Source of the DNA: Filosporella fistucella
Lineage: Eukaryota > Ascomycota > Leotiomycetes > Helotiales
Direction of reading: 5' to 3'
DNA length: 64,000 nucleotides
NCBI GenBank assembly: GCA_030077755.1
Contig: JAQJZZ010000005.1
Span: forward strand, 2,046,001-2,110,000
The translations under genes and the position numbers were made by a program. The notes below the pieces were generated by a model that saw only the letters and a program-made list of their open reading frames with translations, did not search any database and was not told the DNA's origin. Each line of letters begins with the position of its first letter. Within the stretch, counting starts at the first letter, position 1. Below are positions 1-11,451 of the stretch, piece by piece.

Positions 1-1
1 G

Positions 2-538
2 TGCGATACAGGGAAAGTTGTAGGATGTTACGATCTCACCTGTGATGGGTTTGTGCAGACTAATAACCATTGGTTCCTGGGAGGGGAATGGACTCATTAT
101 AGCTCGATTGATGGCCAGCAGTGGGGATTCGAAATGCAGTGGAAGTTACATGCTGGGAATTGGTGGTTGTACCTCCGTGGCCCGGGGGAATATGAGGCGG
201 TAGGGTATTATCCCATTTCTGTATTTGAGGGAGGACAGATGGGGAAACAGGCGCAGAGCATTGAGTATGGAGGAGAGGTGGCTAGGAAAGTTGGGAATGG
301 GTGGCCTGAGATGGGAAGTGGGTTGTTGGCTGAGGGAGGCTGGTTGAGAGCTGCGTGGCAGAATATGATTTATTATACTGTGAGAGATGAAGCTGGGGGA
401 GTGGGAGAGTGGGCGGATTTGAGGGCGGTTAATGAGGCTGATCCTAAGTGTTATAGTATTGATTTGACGAATTCTCCTAGGGGAGGGGATTGGGGAACAT
501 ATTTCTTTTTTGGAGGACCTGGGGGAAGTGTTTGTTAG
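2..538 (+). CDS. Neprosin-domain protein, 3' end only
   Basis: The reading frame is open from the window edge to a TAG stop at 536-538, so the 5' part of the gene is missing. The visible 178 residues match the C-terminal half of the neprosin (DUF239) catalytic domain. A GCYDLTCDGFVQ segment is followed by a W-rich core (GNWWLYL), a VGYYP motif, a run like AQSIEYGGEV, a PEMGSG motif and the typical ending YFFFGGPGG. Neprosin is a glutamic-type, prolyl-cleaving endopeptidase first known from pitcher plants; fungal members are usually secreted. The signal peptide and propeptide would lie upstream of this window. The two catalytic glutamates cannot be assigned with certainty from a partial sequence, so activity is inferred from family only. 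Confidence 0.8.
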   Translation, partial: CDTGKVVGCYDLTCDGFVQTNNHWFLGGEWTHYSSIDGQQWGFEMQWKLHAGNWWLYLRGPGEYEAVGYYPISVFEGGQMGKQAQSIEYGGEVARKVGNGWPEMGSGLLAEGGWLRAAWQNMIYYTVRDEAGGVGEWADLRAVNEADPKCYSIDLTNSPRGGDWGTYFFFGGPGGSVC

Positions 539-1604
539 AGGATTGAGGAGAAGAGATGTTGAAGTTGGAAGGATTTCGGTTATGATTGCTGGGTATCGTA
601 TTTGTCTTGGCTATGTCTCTCCTTGGATTGATCATTTGTACTGTCTGTCGTTACCATCAATACTCTTACACTCACTCAAACTTAGCAAAAACTCAAATCA
701 ACTCCTCTCCTGACCCAACTGCTCAATATTCCTATTTCGTCTTCTCTCCTCCCTAATCTTATACCTCCCAATTGAGTTTCTAAGTTACAAATCCAACCTG
801 CAAAAGTCCCATGCCTTCCGTAGACCTTATGACTCGACATAACAGATATCAAAAATAAAAAAACGAATAACGTCTGTCTCTGCGTGCCGAAACATACCCC
901 GTAACGAAACAAATCCATGATTGACTAATCACAACTTTTGTCTTAGCAGGTCTATAAAGTTGTGCTTGAAATGTTACTTTCTTTAACTATTTCTCTATAA
1001 GGAGCTATTTAGCAAAAAGAAAATAATTGTGGTAGGCTATTCTATCGATCGTTTCATTTACGCCACTAATCTCCGTTTTGGCTATACCCCTATGCTTAAT
1101 CACGACTATTAGACTCTCTTTAAAATGCGGAGCACTTAGGGAGAGGTTCGATATCAGAAGTATATAACTCCAATCTTTGAAGATACTCAAAGGGGAAATG
1201 ATACAGCCCGGGAGTTTCTCCGACACTAAATGAGGAGTGCATAAACGCTAATATTTTGAGCCTCATTTTGTGCTTAGTAATATGCATTAGCCTCGTTCCA
1301 TTATACTATATAAATCCGGGCTCGCGATATATTCCTCAGCTACTGCTTTTGAGCCTACTCATCTGCGTGGCGTTAGAATGTCACGCGTGTGGCGCAACAG
1401 CATTCCATGCGCAACGTGCGTGGCGGCACGCTGGTGGGTGCTGGAGCGCCAGTCTCCAGCATTCGCCAATTTTGGACATGCAGGTAGCTCCATGTCCCGC
1501 TTGACACGTATTTGTGCAACCATACCAGGAGAGTGCAGCACCAGCATAATTATACTTGAAAGAACTTGAATCACTGTAAGTCTGAATTACAGGAGATAGT
1601 GACC
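539..1604. other. Intergenic, no gene seen
   Basis: About 1.07 kb between the neprosin gene and the methyltransferase gene. Open frames here are short, overlap on both strands and show no motif. The stretch near 1370-1500 is locally GC-richer, but the two antisense frames over it have no recognisable protein features. The last few hundred bases should hold the methyltransferase promoter; I see no distinct element. Confidence 0.5.
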
Positions 1605-2752
1605 ATGTCTCTACCCAACGAGAGCACTATTCTTGCAAACTTAAATCCTCCCAGAGATCAACAGAAAAATCAAACCTATGCAGACGCTATTGTTACTAGC
1701 TATCTTTATAAAGTTGAGCCAATTTTTCACGCTTTGCATGATCTCCGTGAGAAAGTAAGAGACTACTCCGATTACATTTAAATGTCTTTTGACATTATCC
1801 ACAGATTTGGCGCAATCCTAAGGCGGATAAGCATTTCCATTTTTTACAGAAAAGAGCGGATGGTGCAAATAACGGCGATGACAAGAATTACTTTTACAAA
1901 ATGAACAAACGTATTGGCAATCAATTGCACGCGGCTACGGATGCTTTCACTCCCACTGATTCTGGCACTACCGAGACTCGAGCATTAAACTTATGCATGG
2001 CTCCTGGCGGCTACACTTGCAGCCTTCTTGAAGCCAATCCTACTGCCTCTATTTGCGGCATCACGCTTCCTCTGAAGCTTGGGGGCCATCCAATGCTTCT
2101 GCCATTTGGGGATGCCGATCCACGCGTTGAGGTTAAGTTCATGGACATCACGATGTTAGCCACCGAATACGGTACCTCAATCCCAGATATCCCTCCCACA
2201 CATCCTGAAGCATCCAAGTTTAGCGATGAAAGGCCGTACAAAGATCTCAGCTTTGACATCGTCCTCTGCGACGGTCAAGTATTGCGGACGCATACGCGAT
2301 CCGAATGTAGACAAAACCATGAAGAATTCCGTCTTTTAACGTCGCAACTTGTATTTGGCCTACAGCGAATCCGACCTGGAGGAACATTCATTATTCTCTT
2401 GCATAAAGTCGATGCGTGGGTTTCTATCAAACTACTCAGTTCATTTGATTTATTCTCAAGGATTCAATTGTTCAAACCAAAGAAGATCCATGGATCCCGT
2501 TCGTCATTTTATCTTGTCGCAAAAAATGTCCAGCCTGACCATGAAGAAGCGATCAAATCGATCAAACAATGGAAGTTAAGCTGGTGGAAGGCAACTTTTG
2601 GAGGTGATAATTGCTCTGGAGAGGTTGAAGAGGATGATGAGTCAGATGTATGTTCTGTCCTAGACTCTTTTGGGCCAAGACTGGTTGATTTAGGCAGAGG
2701 GATTTGGAACATTCAGCTGAGAGCATTGAAAAAAGCTCCTTACAATAAATAA
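1605..2752 (+). CDS. FtsJ-like SAM-dependent methyltransferase
   Basis: Two exons, 1605-1754 and 1805-2752, joined in phase 0 across a 50-nt intron with a GTAAGA donor and ACAG acceptor. The product is 365 residues. The ATG sits in an ACCATG context. The SAM-binding loop LNLCMAPGGY is at about residues 111-120, an acidic segment FDIVLCDG is near 200, and IILLHKVD near 248 supplies the second lysine expected of the K-D-K-E arrangement of RrmJ/FtsJ 2'-O-methyltransferases. Proteins of this kind are common in filamentous ascomycetes and their substrate is mostly unknown; RNA ribose methylation is the family activity. The C-terminal 60 residues are acidic and less family-like. The join is supported because residues from the upstream part of exon 2 (IWRNPKADKHF) continue the frame without a stop. 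Confidence 0.85.
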
Positions 2753-3796
2753 TGATTTGAAGCAACAAATTGGCCTTAAATTTTGAAAAGTTCCTGGTGG
2801 AAGCCGGAAGTTCGTTACGACAGAAGCATTGTAGGCTGTGCACAGGGCCACTTTTTGCTCCTAGCTGATTGTGGATTTAAGGGGGCGGCAATAATATAAT
2901 AATATTTTCGGAACTAGTAGATTGGGAGTGTTCAGAGGAGGCATACAATGCACTAAAAGGAGAATGAATAGGAATTTTGACGAGTTCGCAGATTTTGAGT
3001 TATGTAAACTTAAAGTATCTACGTTTTGTTTCATTACGGGGTGCGTTTCGGCACGCAGGACAGACGTTACTCTTCACAAACCCTCACCTCTAACAGTAAC
3101 TCTATACCATGCATATTTATGATCCCCTGATAAATAGTAAAATAACTTCATGTATCTCACATCTTGATTCAAACCCTTAAATCCCTTATCGTCCCCAGGC
3201 ACCACCCACTGCCCAGCGCCCTACCCCGCACCCTGAAACCCCGCATCCCCAGCAGCCACACGCACACCCTCACAGACCCAAAATAGCCGTCTCTACACCC
3301 AATCAACCCTCCACACATAGTTAAATCACACCAATCCAGGCACAGATAGAGGTGATACCCGGAATGGCTGATGCAAGTATGGCCTGTTGTTTGGGGTTAT
3401 GTCTTGGATCCTGGACCTTGGTGCTTGGGTAAGGGGAGGGTAGGAGGGGAGTGATAAAGTGCTGTATCCCCGTAGAGAGAAGGGGAGTTGGATTGTAGAG
3501 TTGTATTGATTTTGAGAGAGGAGAGTTGAAGACTTTGTTATCTTTGTATACATCTGGGATTGCTGAAGGGATAATCATACGATACTCTCTCAAATCCCTT
3601 TACCTCTCTCTCCGCTGTCAATCATCCCTCTCCTCTCCGCAAAGCGCCAAATCCCGCTCTACGATCCATATCCCGACTTCTCACCAAATACCAGCCTCTT
3701 CTCCATCACCTCTTCTCCATTCTCTATCAACTCTCTCACTCTCTCAACCTTCTCTTCCTCATCTATCTCCTCAAAAACAACACAGCACCTTCAAAA
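2753..3796. other. Intergenic; pyrimidine-rich leader near the 3' end
   Basis: No gene seen. The block at about 3180-3300 is strikingly C-rich. From about 3590 to 3795 the plus strand is a long CT-rich tract that runs into the next start codon. Pyrimidine-rich leaders of this kind are common just upstream of fungal housekeeping genes. Open frames on either strand here are low-complexity by-products of this composition. Confidence 0.45.
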
Positions 3797-4207
3797 ATGT
3801 CCGCCCGCATCCTTACCCGCACCACTCTCCGCCCCCTTCACTTCGCACAAACAGCTCGCTATGCATCCACAGCATCCATCTCTTCACGCACAGCAGCTGC
3901 CATGAAAGGAGATTGGGGAGCACAATGGAAGAGAGTTGGGGGTAGTGCTTTGATGTGAGTTATCTAGCTTGATTTCTTTGAGATACACCTTCGGAAGAAG
4001 CGGATGGGTGAGATAGAGAAAGAGTGTGTGTGTGACAATGACAAGAAGAGAGATAAAAAGAGCAAGGCGATATGAAGGGAGAAGGAAGCATAATAAAGCG
4101 AGGCTAATATTTGATGTTTAAATAGGTATTTCCCCGTCGTGGCCGTTGTCATGTTCTGGCCTTACGCGATCGAACCTATTCATTATGCTGTTGAGAAGAG
4201 ATCCTAA
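3797..4207 (+). CDS. Small mitochondrial-type membrane protein, 79 aa
   Basis: Two exons, 3797-3954 and 4126-4207, with a 171-nt intron (donor GTGAGT, acceptor AATAG, phase 2). The intron falls at an ATG codon split as AT/G. The first 35 residues are rich in Arg, Ser, Thr and Ala with no acidic residue, like a mitochondrial targeting sequence (MSARILTRTTLRPLHFAQ at the start). Next comes a short matrix-like part (KGDWGAQWKRVGGSAL), then one hydrophobic segment (YFPVVAVVMFWPYAIEP) and a short tail. Size and layout fit a small inner-membrane subunit or assembly factor, but I do not recognise the family. No single open frame covers it, so simple gene finders may miss it. Confidence 0.7.
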
Positions 4208-5123
4208 TCTTATACTTCTCCTGTCAAAAACATACGGCATGATGGTAGAAGGGGGAATGAAGAACAGGGGAACAGGGATATGCTGGCAAAGTGGTCGGAA
4301 TGGCGGTGGGGTGTCAGGAATGGATTTGATCGGGATGGGAAGAATAGGAGTTAGATTTGAATCTGATTGACTTGAGAAATTTATTTGGATACTTAGTCTT
4401 GGCTCCTGCTTGTGCGATATTGAATGGTTGGTGATACTTTTGCTTCGAGAATGAGGGACAGTGATTTCCCTCGTTTGAAATTGGCGGTAGTGGTCTCGTT
4501 ATGAGAGGATAGAAGGGTGGAATAATTCGTTACTGCGGATTTTGGGGAGGGGGTTGTTGTGCAACCTTATAATCTGGGAACAATTCTCTCCTACGATGTG
4601 GAGGCGCGTACCTTGGTGAGAAAATTATCTCATATATAAAGTAAGCAATGACACTTCAATGCCCCGATACGACAAGATGCTTATGCTTCACGCTTACTCT
4701 CAACGAGAAATCATAATGACAAGATACTCTTAGCTATTACAACCTCTCTCGACTGCATGCCCATTTTTTCTTTCCCGTCATCTTATCGCTTATCATTCGA
4801 GGAGAGGCGGCCTGAACTTTGGTCTTTTTAAAATTCAACTATGTAGACTACCTTCTCAGCCTTGAATCTTCAATATATACATGAATGTGGACCTCAGTCC
4901 AAAGATATTTTCCCCTACCGATTAATTCCTACCGATACTATGTACATGAAAGGATATTCCACATGTGTCGATTGCTTTTAACCTAACTCCGGATTTCCTT
5001 GGGAGTACCTTAAATATATATGTTGTAAAATGATTTATTTTATCTCCGGCGAATTATATTAGCCGCTTGTTGTAAATGGATCTCAATAACCCCGAAATAA
5101 CATCTTTTTGATGTAGCTCAATC
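4208..5123. other. Intergenic between convergent genes
   Basis: This 0.9-kb stretch separates the 3' ends of the small mitochondrial protein gene (plus) and the chitin deacetylase gene (minus). I see no gene. It presumably holds both 3' untranslated regions and terminators; no repeat was noticed. Confidence 0.5.
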
Positions 5124-6708
5124 TTAGACGAGTATGCCAGCACAAAGTGAGACTAATAACAGGAGTTTGGAGGCCCATCCCGAGATGCTCAAAGCACTCC
5201 CGCTAGACTTAGCAGACGTTGTAGTAGCAGCAGCAGCAGCTGAAGTTCCCGTGCTACTTGAACTGGAATGAGACGTGGTAGACGAACTCGTTGTCGTGGT
5301 AGTACTTTTGGTGGACGAAGTGCTTTTCGTGATGATACTAATTACCGGAGAACTGGACCTGGTACTCCCAGCAACAGCAGTAAAAGCCACAGGTGCCGGA
5401 GAAGTCGAAGTCAATTTAGATGTCGTGGAAGCCACTGGAGCCGGGACGACTACAGGAGAAGGAATTCCACCAGCATCTCGATACCAATTCGCTTTGGGAT
5501 CACCCATGCATTCACCGACTGTCACAGCTTTATACCCTCTTGCTATCAAAGTATCAAGCATGAATCCCACGAGCGTGACAGCAGTTTGCTGGTGCACATC
5601 ATGAGAAAGCTCCATGTAGCTATGCCCTCCCGCCGGATTCGAGACATTCCCTGAAAAGTAATTCTTACTATTTTGAATCTTAGCCGGATCATCGTTCATA
5701 TAATCTTTCGTGTCGATATCGAATTGAATCACATGATACCCCATCGTACCCAAATAATCCAGACATCCCGATGATCCGGCGCAAAAGCCGTAGGGTGGTC
5801 GAATATATGTTGGGAAGAAACCGAAGAGATTTCGGAAAGCCATTTCGTTGTATACGACCTGATTCTCTCGTAGATTTGGAGGGAGAAGAGTGAGATCTTG
5901 GTGCGACCATGTATGCGATGCTAGTTGGTGACCTGCATCGTACATTCCTTTCAAGGTCTTCGGCCATGGCGTAGAAGGGTCGTCGATTCTCCCCTTTCCT
6001 CCATTGTTTCCGTTGATGAAAAATGTTGCTTTCGCGTTGTATTTTGAAAGAGTGTCGAGGATACTTTGAGTGTATGCCCAGGGTCCATCATCAAATGTGA
6101 GCGCAATTGTGTTTGGAGCCGTACAATGATACAGAATCTGGCCTAGAAAAGTAAGAAAGGTTCTATTCGCCATGCACCTTGAAACTCCAGCTTACCATAA
6201 AGCAGATTACCGATCTTTGGCCGCGGGATGTTCGCCGTGCTGGCACCCGGGGGGATTATGCTTCATTATGTCAACAATGGATTCGAAGGAGAACTCGGGA
6301 TTACTCACTTCCCATCGCATGCAGGACCATAAGCAAGCTGACAATCCGGACCGGAACAAAATCCGCCTCCTGTGCCGCACTTAATTCTCCATCAGCCATT
6401 GATTCCAAACATTTCCTTGCCTGAAGCATGAACACATTCCCAACACCAAAGAATCTCGTGCAATCACATACCTGTCCGGCAGCTGAACAACATTGACCAG
6501 TTGGACAAGAACCAACTCCAGCACCGCAAGCTTGACGCTTTTCTAACCTCAGATTCGGTACAATTCCAGCGTGTGTATGGTCCAATCGAACATTTATTTC
6601 CGCTCCCGAATTCGAAGAGAAAACACCATTGTCAGCAACATGCCCAAGAACGATCCCAAGTACTGAAGAAACTACCAGCAAGGCTGATACCCGCCGGAGA
6701 TAAAACAT
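5124..6708 (-). CDS. Chitin-binding (CBM18) chitin deacetylase, GPI-type
   Basis: Four exons read from the minus strand: 6708-6472, 6379-6309, 6239-6196 and 6142-5124; introns of 92, 69 and 53 nt; 456 residues. A signal peptide (MFYLRRVSALLVV) is followed by a propeptide ending in a Kex-type KR at about 57-58. Then comes a CBM18 hevein-like domain with its cysteine pattern, split over the first two exons (SCPTGQCCS, then CGTGGGFCSGPDC). The NodB polysaccharide deacetylase domain has all core motifs: TFDDGP (Asp135, Asp136), SHTWSH (His194, His198), RPPYG, DIDTKDY and ELSHDVH. A Ser/Thr-rich tail and a C-terminal hydrophobic stretch suggest a GPI anchor. The enzyme should convert chitin to chitosan at the cell surface, in wall remodelling or in hiding chitin from host receptors. 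The longest single open frame misses the signal peptide and CBM18. Confidence 0.9.
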
Positions 6709-9700
6709 CACGAAGTAAGAATCCACATTCGCAACCTCTCGGCAAAGCGGAAATCCCATCTTATCTATATACCACCTTAAAATCACCACAACGAAGGCTG
6801 AATCTCCAGGGCTTAGGCTCAATGGCCTATCCACCCAATGATTTCCATCGTAGAACCAACGCCCCTCTTCCTAACAGCATAACACTTGCTACGCCACTGG
6901 GACATTTTAAATGAGGGACCACGAGCGAGGACCTGGTTTTTGGTAAATTATATCATGTAGTATGCACGTTTAAACGCACGTGTAGACGGAGATGCTTGTC
7001 AGTTACGCAAAAACACCGACGAGATGTCAGCAGCACTAGCTTCTTTCAGAACGCCTCGAGACACTAACCCCTATCTGTACGGCGCAGTTTGACCCTCGTG
7101 TTGCTTTTGGGACCCTTGTATGGAATACATTACTTTGTGTCGTGGAACATTTCCGACAGGCCGGAGATGGCTGAAGTATAGCGAGAGGAATTGCATTTCC
7201 GGGAAGATCTTCAGCTATGGAGGTACAGCCCAGAAGTAAAGTAAGAGTTGATAGGGGTCTGATACAAACAGGCGATTTCAACACCACACAACTCTTGCTA
7301 TACTTGACGGAAAAACATATTTAAAATGCCAGAAGACTCCCTAATAGCAGGCGAATATAGTAATGTAATTATCTGCTGCTTTTTGCGTTGTTGTTGTTGC
7401 GTTGCAGGGACAAAAAATTAGGACCCCTGCTAGCGCTATTACTTTACTTATGGGCCGTGGTGCATTCATTCATTAGGTTAAGCTCCGCATTTTACCTGGT
7501 TCTGCCTGCGCTTTGTTGGTGATTAATCGCTTCGTCATGTAGAGGCTTGATTGCGATTCTCAAACCGGCGGAAATTGAGAGCTATAAATTCGAAGCATAC
7601 CCGTCGTGAGTGTTTTTATGTTGGTGAACGGAATTTTAGTTGGGGCATGTCTCGGATTTGCCAAAGTAAGTGCGCATGACGATTGAACGTGGCTCAATTT
7701 CGTCCCCGCTACAGACAGAAGAAATATGTTCGGCAGGACGACGATACTATTGATTTTTGATCTGGCCATGAGTTATGTGGTGCGATTCAGCGGCTGCAAG
7801 ATATAATAAGGCCGTTGTCCCGCTTCACGTTCTTACGGTCAAATAACACTTCTCCTTATGATACTGATATTCTGGCCGGCGCAGACATAGCACAAGCTGT
7901 ATCACCAAATCTATTCATGTTGGGAAGCTCTCCAATGGTGCTGCATAATCCGATCGCTTGATCTACGTTTTATTGTTCGTGGTAACAAATTCTGCTTAAC
8001 ACGCTCCGTCTCACACGCAGTTGTTTCTGCTGCGGATTTCGATGCATGAATCATAGCTGATCTAGTATTGGAGGCAACGCTATATGCGGCCACCATTTAC
8101 AACATTATGCTAGAAGACACTTCCTGAACTCTCCAAGACACGAATTGTACAAGTGTCACTCCTTTTGGCTTTTGTTTGCAGCCCGGCGCTATTGTGCATA
8201 GGCATCATCCGAGATGGAATTCCATAGTACCCTGCTTCGTACTGTCTTGATGTAGCCCTCGCTATCAGAACAGCAGTATCGAGACAAGTTGTCAAATATG
8301 TCATAACATATGTATTGTCTACAAAACTATCTTCTTTCCTAGATTACAGCACCAATGAAGTTCTCCAGTCGCATGTTGAGACTCTTGCTTCGCCAACCTT
8401 TTCGAACATGCTTATGATTGTTGCGCTTCTTCTGTATCCCCACTCCATACCACTGTCAACACTCCACCAACGAACCTAGGAAGACTCACAAGCAGTATAA
8501 ACTGACTTCAGTATGGTGATCTGGCTAGTTTGCACCAATAGCTCCGAATTCTCCTGGAGGATGTATCGCTCAAGCAAGTCCGTGTCTCCAGTGGGGTGTT
8601 GTACAGCGAATGTATGCTCATTTGATTGGAGTTGCTTGTACGCGTTCTCAGTGTGCATCAAAACATTGGCTACACCTGTGGAGGTACTTGAGAATTGGGT
8701 TGGGGTCTCAGTGTTCTGAGATGCAAAGGTACAAGTGCGCTCGGGACAAGGACGTGTGGTGGGGTAGCCGGTTGTTGCGGTATTGGATTGAACGCGAGGT
8801 CCTAACTTATTGAGACTGGAGCTGACTGCCAAAGTGCGTCGAAGGGTGCTTTTTTCAGTTTGCAGAGTACTTGTAGATGTAGATGTATTTAAATAAAGGA
8901 AGAGCTGAAGCTCAGAGAGCGTTGTGATGTTTCCGCACTGGTGGAAAAGGGTGCAGAGAACTCAATAATCAGTGCCTATAGCTGATTAGCAAGTTGCGAG
9001 TCCAAGGTCGGGGATCTAATTTGCCACCCCCACACACACCGTGTAGTCTTCAATGTGGTATTTCTTGAGGACTCAACCTTGATTGATCCTTTTTGGGACG
9101 ATATCAGGTTTGTCCACATTATTACAGAATGTAAGAGTAGATCTGATCCTCGCCTTTTGAGACCGTCCAACGAAAAGCACTTACATGCGATGGCAGAAGG
9201 AGGACACCAACATAACTCCAAGTGCCAGAGTAAAGCCCCTTTTAAGGACTCTCAGTGTGGCAGAGAGCCCTCATCCTTGCCATTGGCAATTGACCCTATT
9301 CAGACAAGTGTCAGCCCCTCTGCTTAAAACTACCGCACACTCCCGAGGCTTATCAGATTCTAGCTTCTGCCACGGCTACTAGAAAGCAGAGAGTTCCAGT
9401 CTCAAGATAAGAAAGAGAACTCGGCAGGAACAGCCGTAGAAGTGTCCCATTGTCCCAGCAGTCTTTGACTTACTCTGGCCTTACTTGATTATAACAAAGT
9501 TTGGTTTGCAGGTTTCAGCGCTGCTCTCCAAAGTGAGCTTAGGTATCAGCAGGCTCTCTAAGTCAGCAGAGACCGCCTGGTGGCTCGATTTCTCGACTTG
9601 TAGTGTGGTGGGCTTTGGAGAAGAGATTCTGTTGGAACAAAGCTGTCAGCCTTTGTTCAAGTAAATGTGATGAGATGTCTCTGGACTCTTCTGAGTATGT

Positions 9701-10140
9701 TGCCTAGTAGTGAGTCTCTCGCCACTTGAAGAGACTAGCTGTCCAACCCTTGCAGAGATATTCAAAGCACCACTTTCGGAGTCATAAACTTCTGAAGAAT
9801 GTGTCTCCTCCAGGCTGAATGGGAAGGTCAATGAAATAACGTGGAGTTAGACATTACCTTTCAATCTCCACATCAGATCCAATTGCGTTTCTCACGCTTC
9901 TTCACAAGCCGAAAAGTTTTCCACTCTCAAGACAGGGCTGACTTTTACAAGTTGCGTCTGGGGCTCTCGGAGCTAGAACCTTTTCAGCAAGAAGACTATG
10001 GAGATCCAAATCAATTCAAACTTTGGCTGGGGATAATTTCCCGTTTCAGCCGCCTATGGCTGCACTAGCTGTCGTCCTAAGAGAGAAGTTATTTCCTATC
10101 CCGGCCGCCTTCAAGTCGTTGCCTTCTTTTTCAACATGGG
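6709..10140. other. Gene-poor region, weak open frames only
   Basis: A 3.4-kb stretch with no recognised gene. The longest open frame, minus strand 8832-8476 (118 codons), has a mildly protein-like composition, and further short minus-strand frames lie at 8304-8110, 8096-7911 and 7769-7560. They could be exons of one unknown or decayed gene, but I found no splice arrangement that joins them convincingly. No transposase motif, terminal repeat or long direct repeat was seen. Confidence 0.4.
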
Positions 10141-10470
10141 AACTCATCTTCCGTCGAGATAACCTCTGACAATCAATATCAGATTTTAATTTTCGTGTGA
10201 ACTCTCCTCCAGTCTGTTGTTGCTCTTGACCCTTGTTTATCACCCGTCTTCTGAAAATCCCACTTCCTCGTTCTTTCGATTCCTCATTTTACTTTGGGAT
10301 CTCTTTGACTCGCTGTGCTGCTATTAGGCCAATTCTCAACGCAGTAACTCATCATCCAGCGAGACAGCATTCGACAATTACTTTAACGGGTTTCTTTGGC
10401 TCGTTGTGCTACAATTCAACTCAGTCTTAGAGCAACAACTCACCTTTCGAGACAACCGTCGACAATCAAT
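10141..10470 (+). repeat. Three diverged copies of a leader repeat
   Basis: A motif beginning AACTCATC and continuing through CGAGACA and CGACAATCAAT occurs at 10141-10180, 10346-10380 and 10437-10470 with several substitutions. The last two copies are also preceded by related sequence (TTTGGCTCGTTGTGCT near 10394 against TTTGACTCGCTGTGCT near 10302), giving a period of about 92 bases. The array lies just upstream of the longer intron-like array and probably belongs to the same leader. Confidence 0.55.
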
Positions 10471-10560
10471 TTCAAACACGGGCTATCTTGGTTTTTCTAC
10501 AAGGTTTTTGTTCCGAGATATCTTCGTGATAGCAACTATTTCCAACGCAGTTGAATCCGG

Positions 10561-11451
10561 ACAACGCAATTGAAGCTTGCTGCAAGCGTGAGACACGTCC
10601 TATTTATCTCCCCCACTCCTTTGACGTGCTACTGACATCGATATCAGTCTCCGGTCACAATATCGAAGTTCGTTCTCACTGCAAGACACGTCCCATATGC
10701 CAATCTCGGCCTCGCACTTCGCAGCGCGCTTCTAAACGACTTTTACTTCAGGTTCCGGTCACAGTCTCGTCCTCAAAAATAAGGATTTCGTACGCAGTCA
10801 AATCCTGGGAGCATTGCTGACGCCTTGTAAAACACGCCCCGTGGACTCTCGTCTTTCTCATTCTCGCAACGCGCTGTTAACGTGCAAGTCAAGTTCTGGT
10901 CATAGCTTCCTGTTGAAGATTTCACAAGTAACCCAATCCGGCGAGCACAACTGACACTGGCTTGCACTGTAAGACACGATTGATATGCCATTGTCATGTC
11001 CTGAGCACGCTGCTAATACGCATTTCAGCTTCTGGTCACAGCCTCATCATTGAAAAAGTTCTTTCATCTGCAGCAGATTCCAGCGGGCACTACCTCGGCT
11101 TTCTTCCACTGTAAGTCACGTCTCTTATGTCACTTTCAGCCCTTCACAGCGTGGCTAACATGCAGTTCAATTTCTGGTCACCGTCTCATCATTGAAATAG
11201 CTCTATCTTACGCAACTAATTTCTGTGAGCACCAGCGAGTTTACTTACACAGTAAGTCACGTCCCATATGTCACTCTCGCATCCTTAGCGCTCTTCTAAT
11301 GTTCAATTTAGTTTTCGGTTACAGTCTCTTCGTGACCGTAACTATTTCGTACGCAAGTAATTCCAGCCAGCTTACTTGCACTGTAATACGTCCCATTTGT
11401 CGATTCCACCTCCTTCGCTAGTTGCTGACGTGCCTCAGAGTTTCGGTCACA
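10561..11451 (+). repeat. Tandem array of about seven intron-plus-exon-like units
   Basis: Seven diverged units. Each starts with a donor-like site followed by a sequence like GACACGTCCCATATG, then has a branch-like CTAAC or CTGAC, a C/TAG acceptor, and an exon-like part opening with TTCTGGTCACAGTCTC. Intron-like segments are 10588-10647, 10681-10751, 10827-10888, 10969-11028, 11111-11165, 11252-11311 and 11383-11438 (55-71 nt). The second starts GC instead of GT. The later units have a period near 142 bases. The last exon-like piece runs into the start codon of the ubiquitin-like gene at 11452. There are seven ATGs, all inside intron-like segments and none in exon-like ones, as expected if this is a spliced 5' leader. 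This is inference from sequence; transcripts would decide it. Confidence 0.7.

Noticed and set aside
5268..5654. Plus-strand frames of 109-128 codons over the chitin deacetylase
   Set aside because: They are antisense shadows of its Ser/Thr-rich tail.
8476..8832. 118-codon minus-strand frame as a gene
   Set aside because: No motif, no start context and no joinable neighbouring exons; kept only as a remark on the region.
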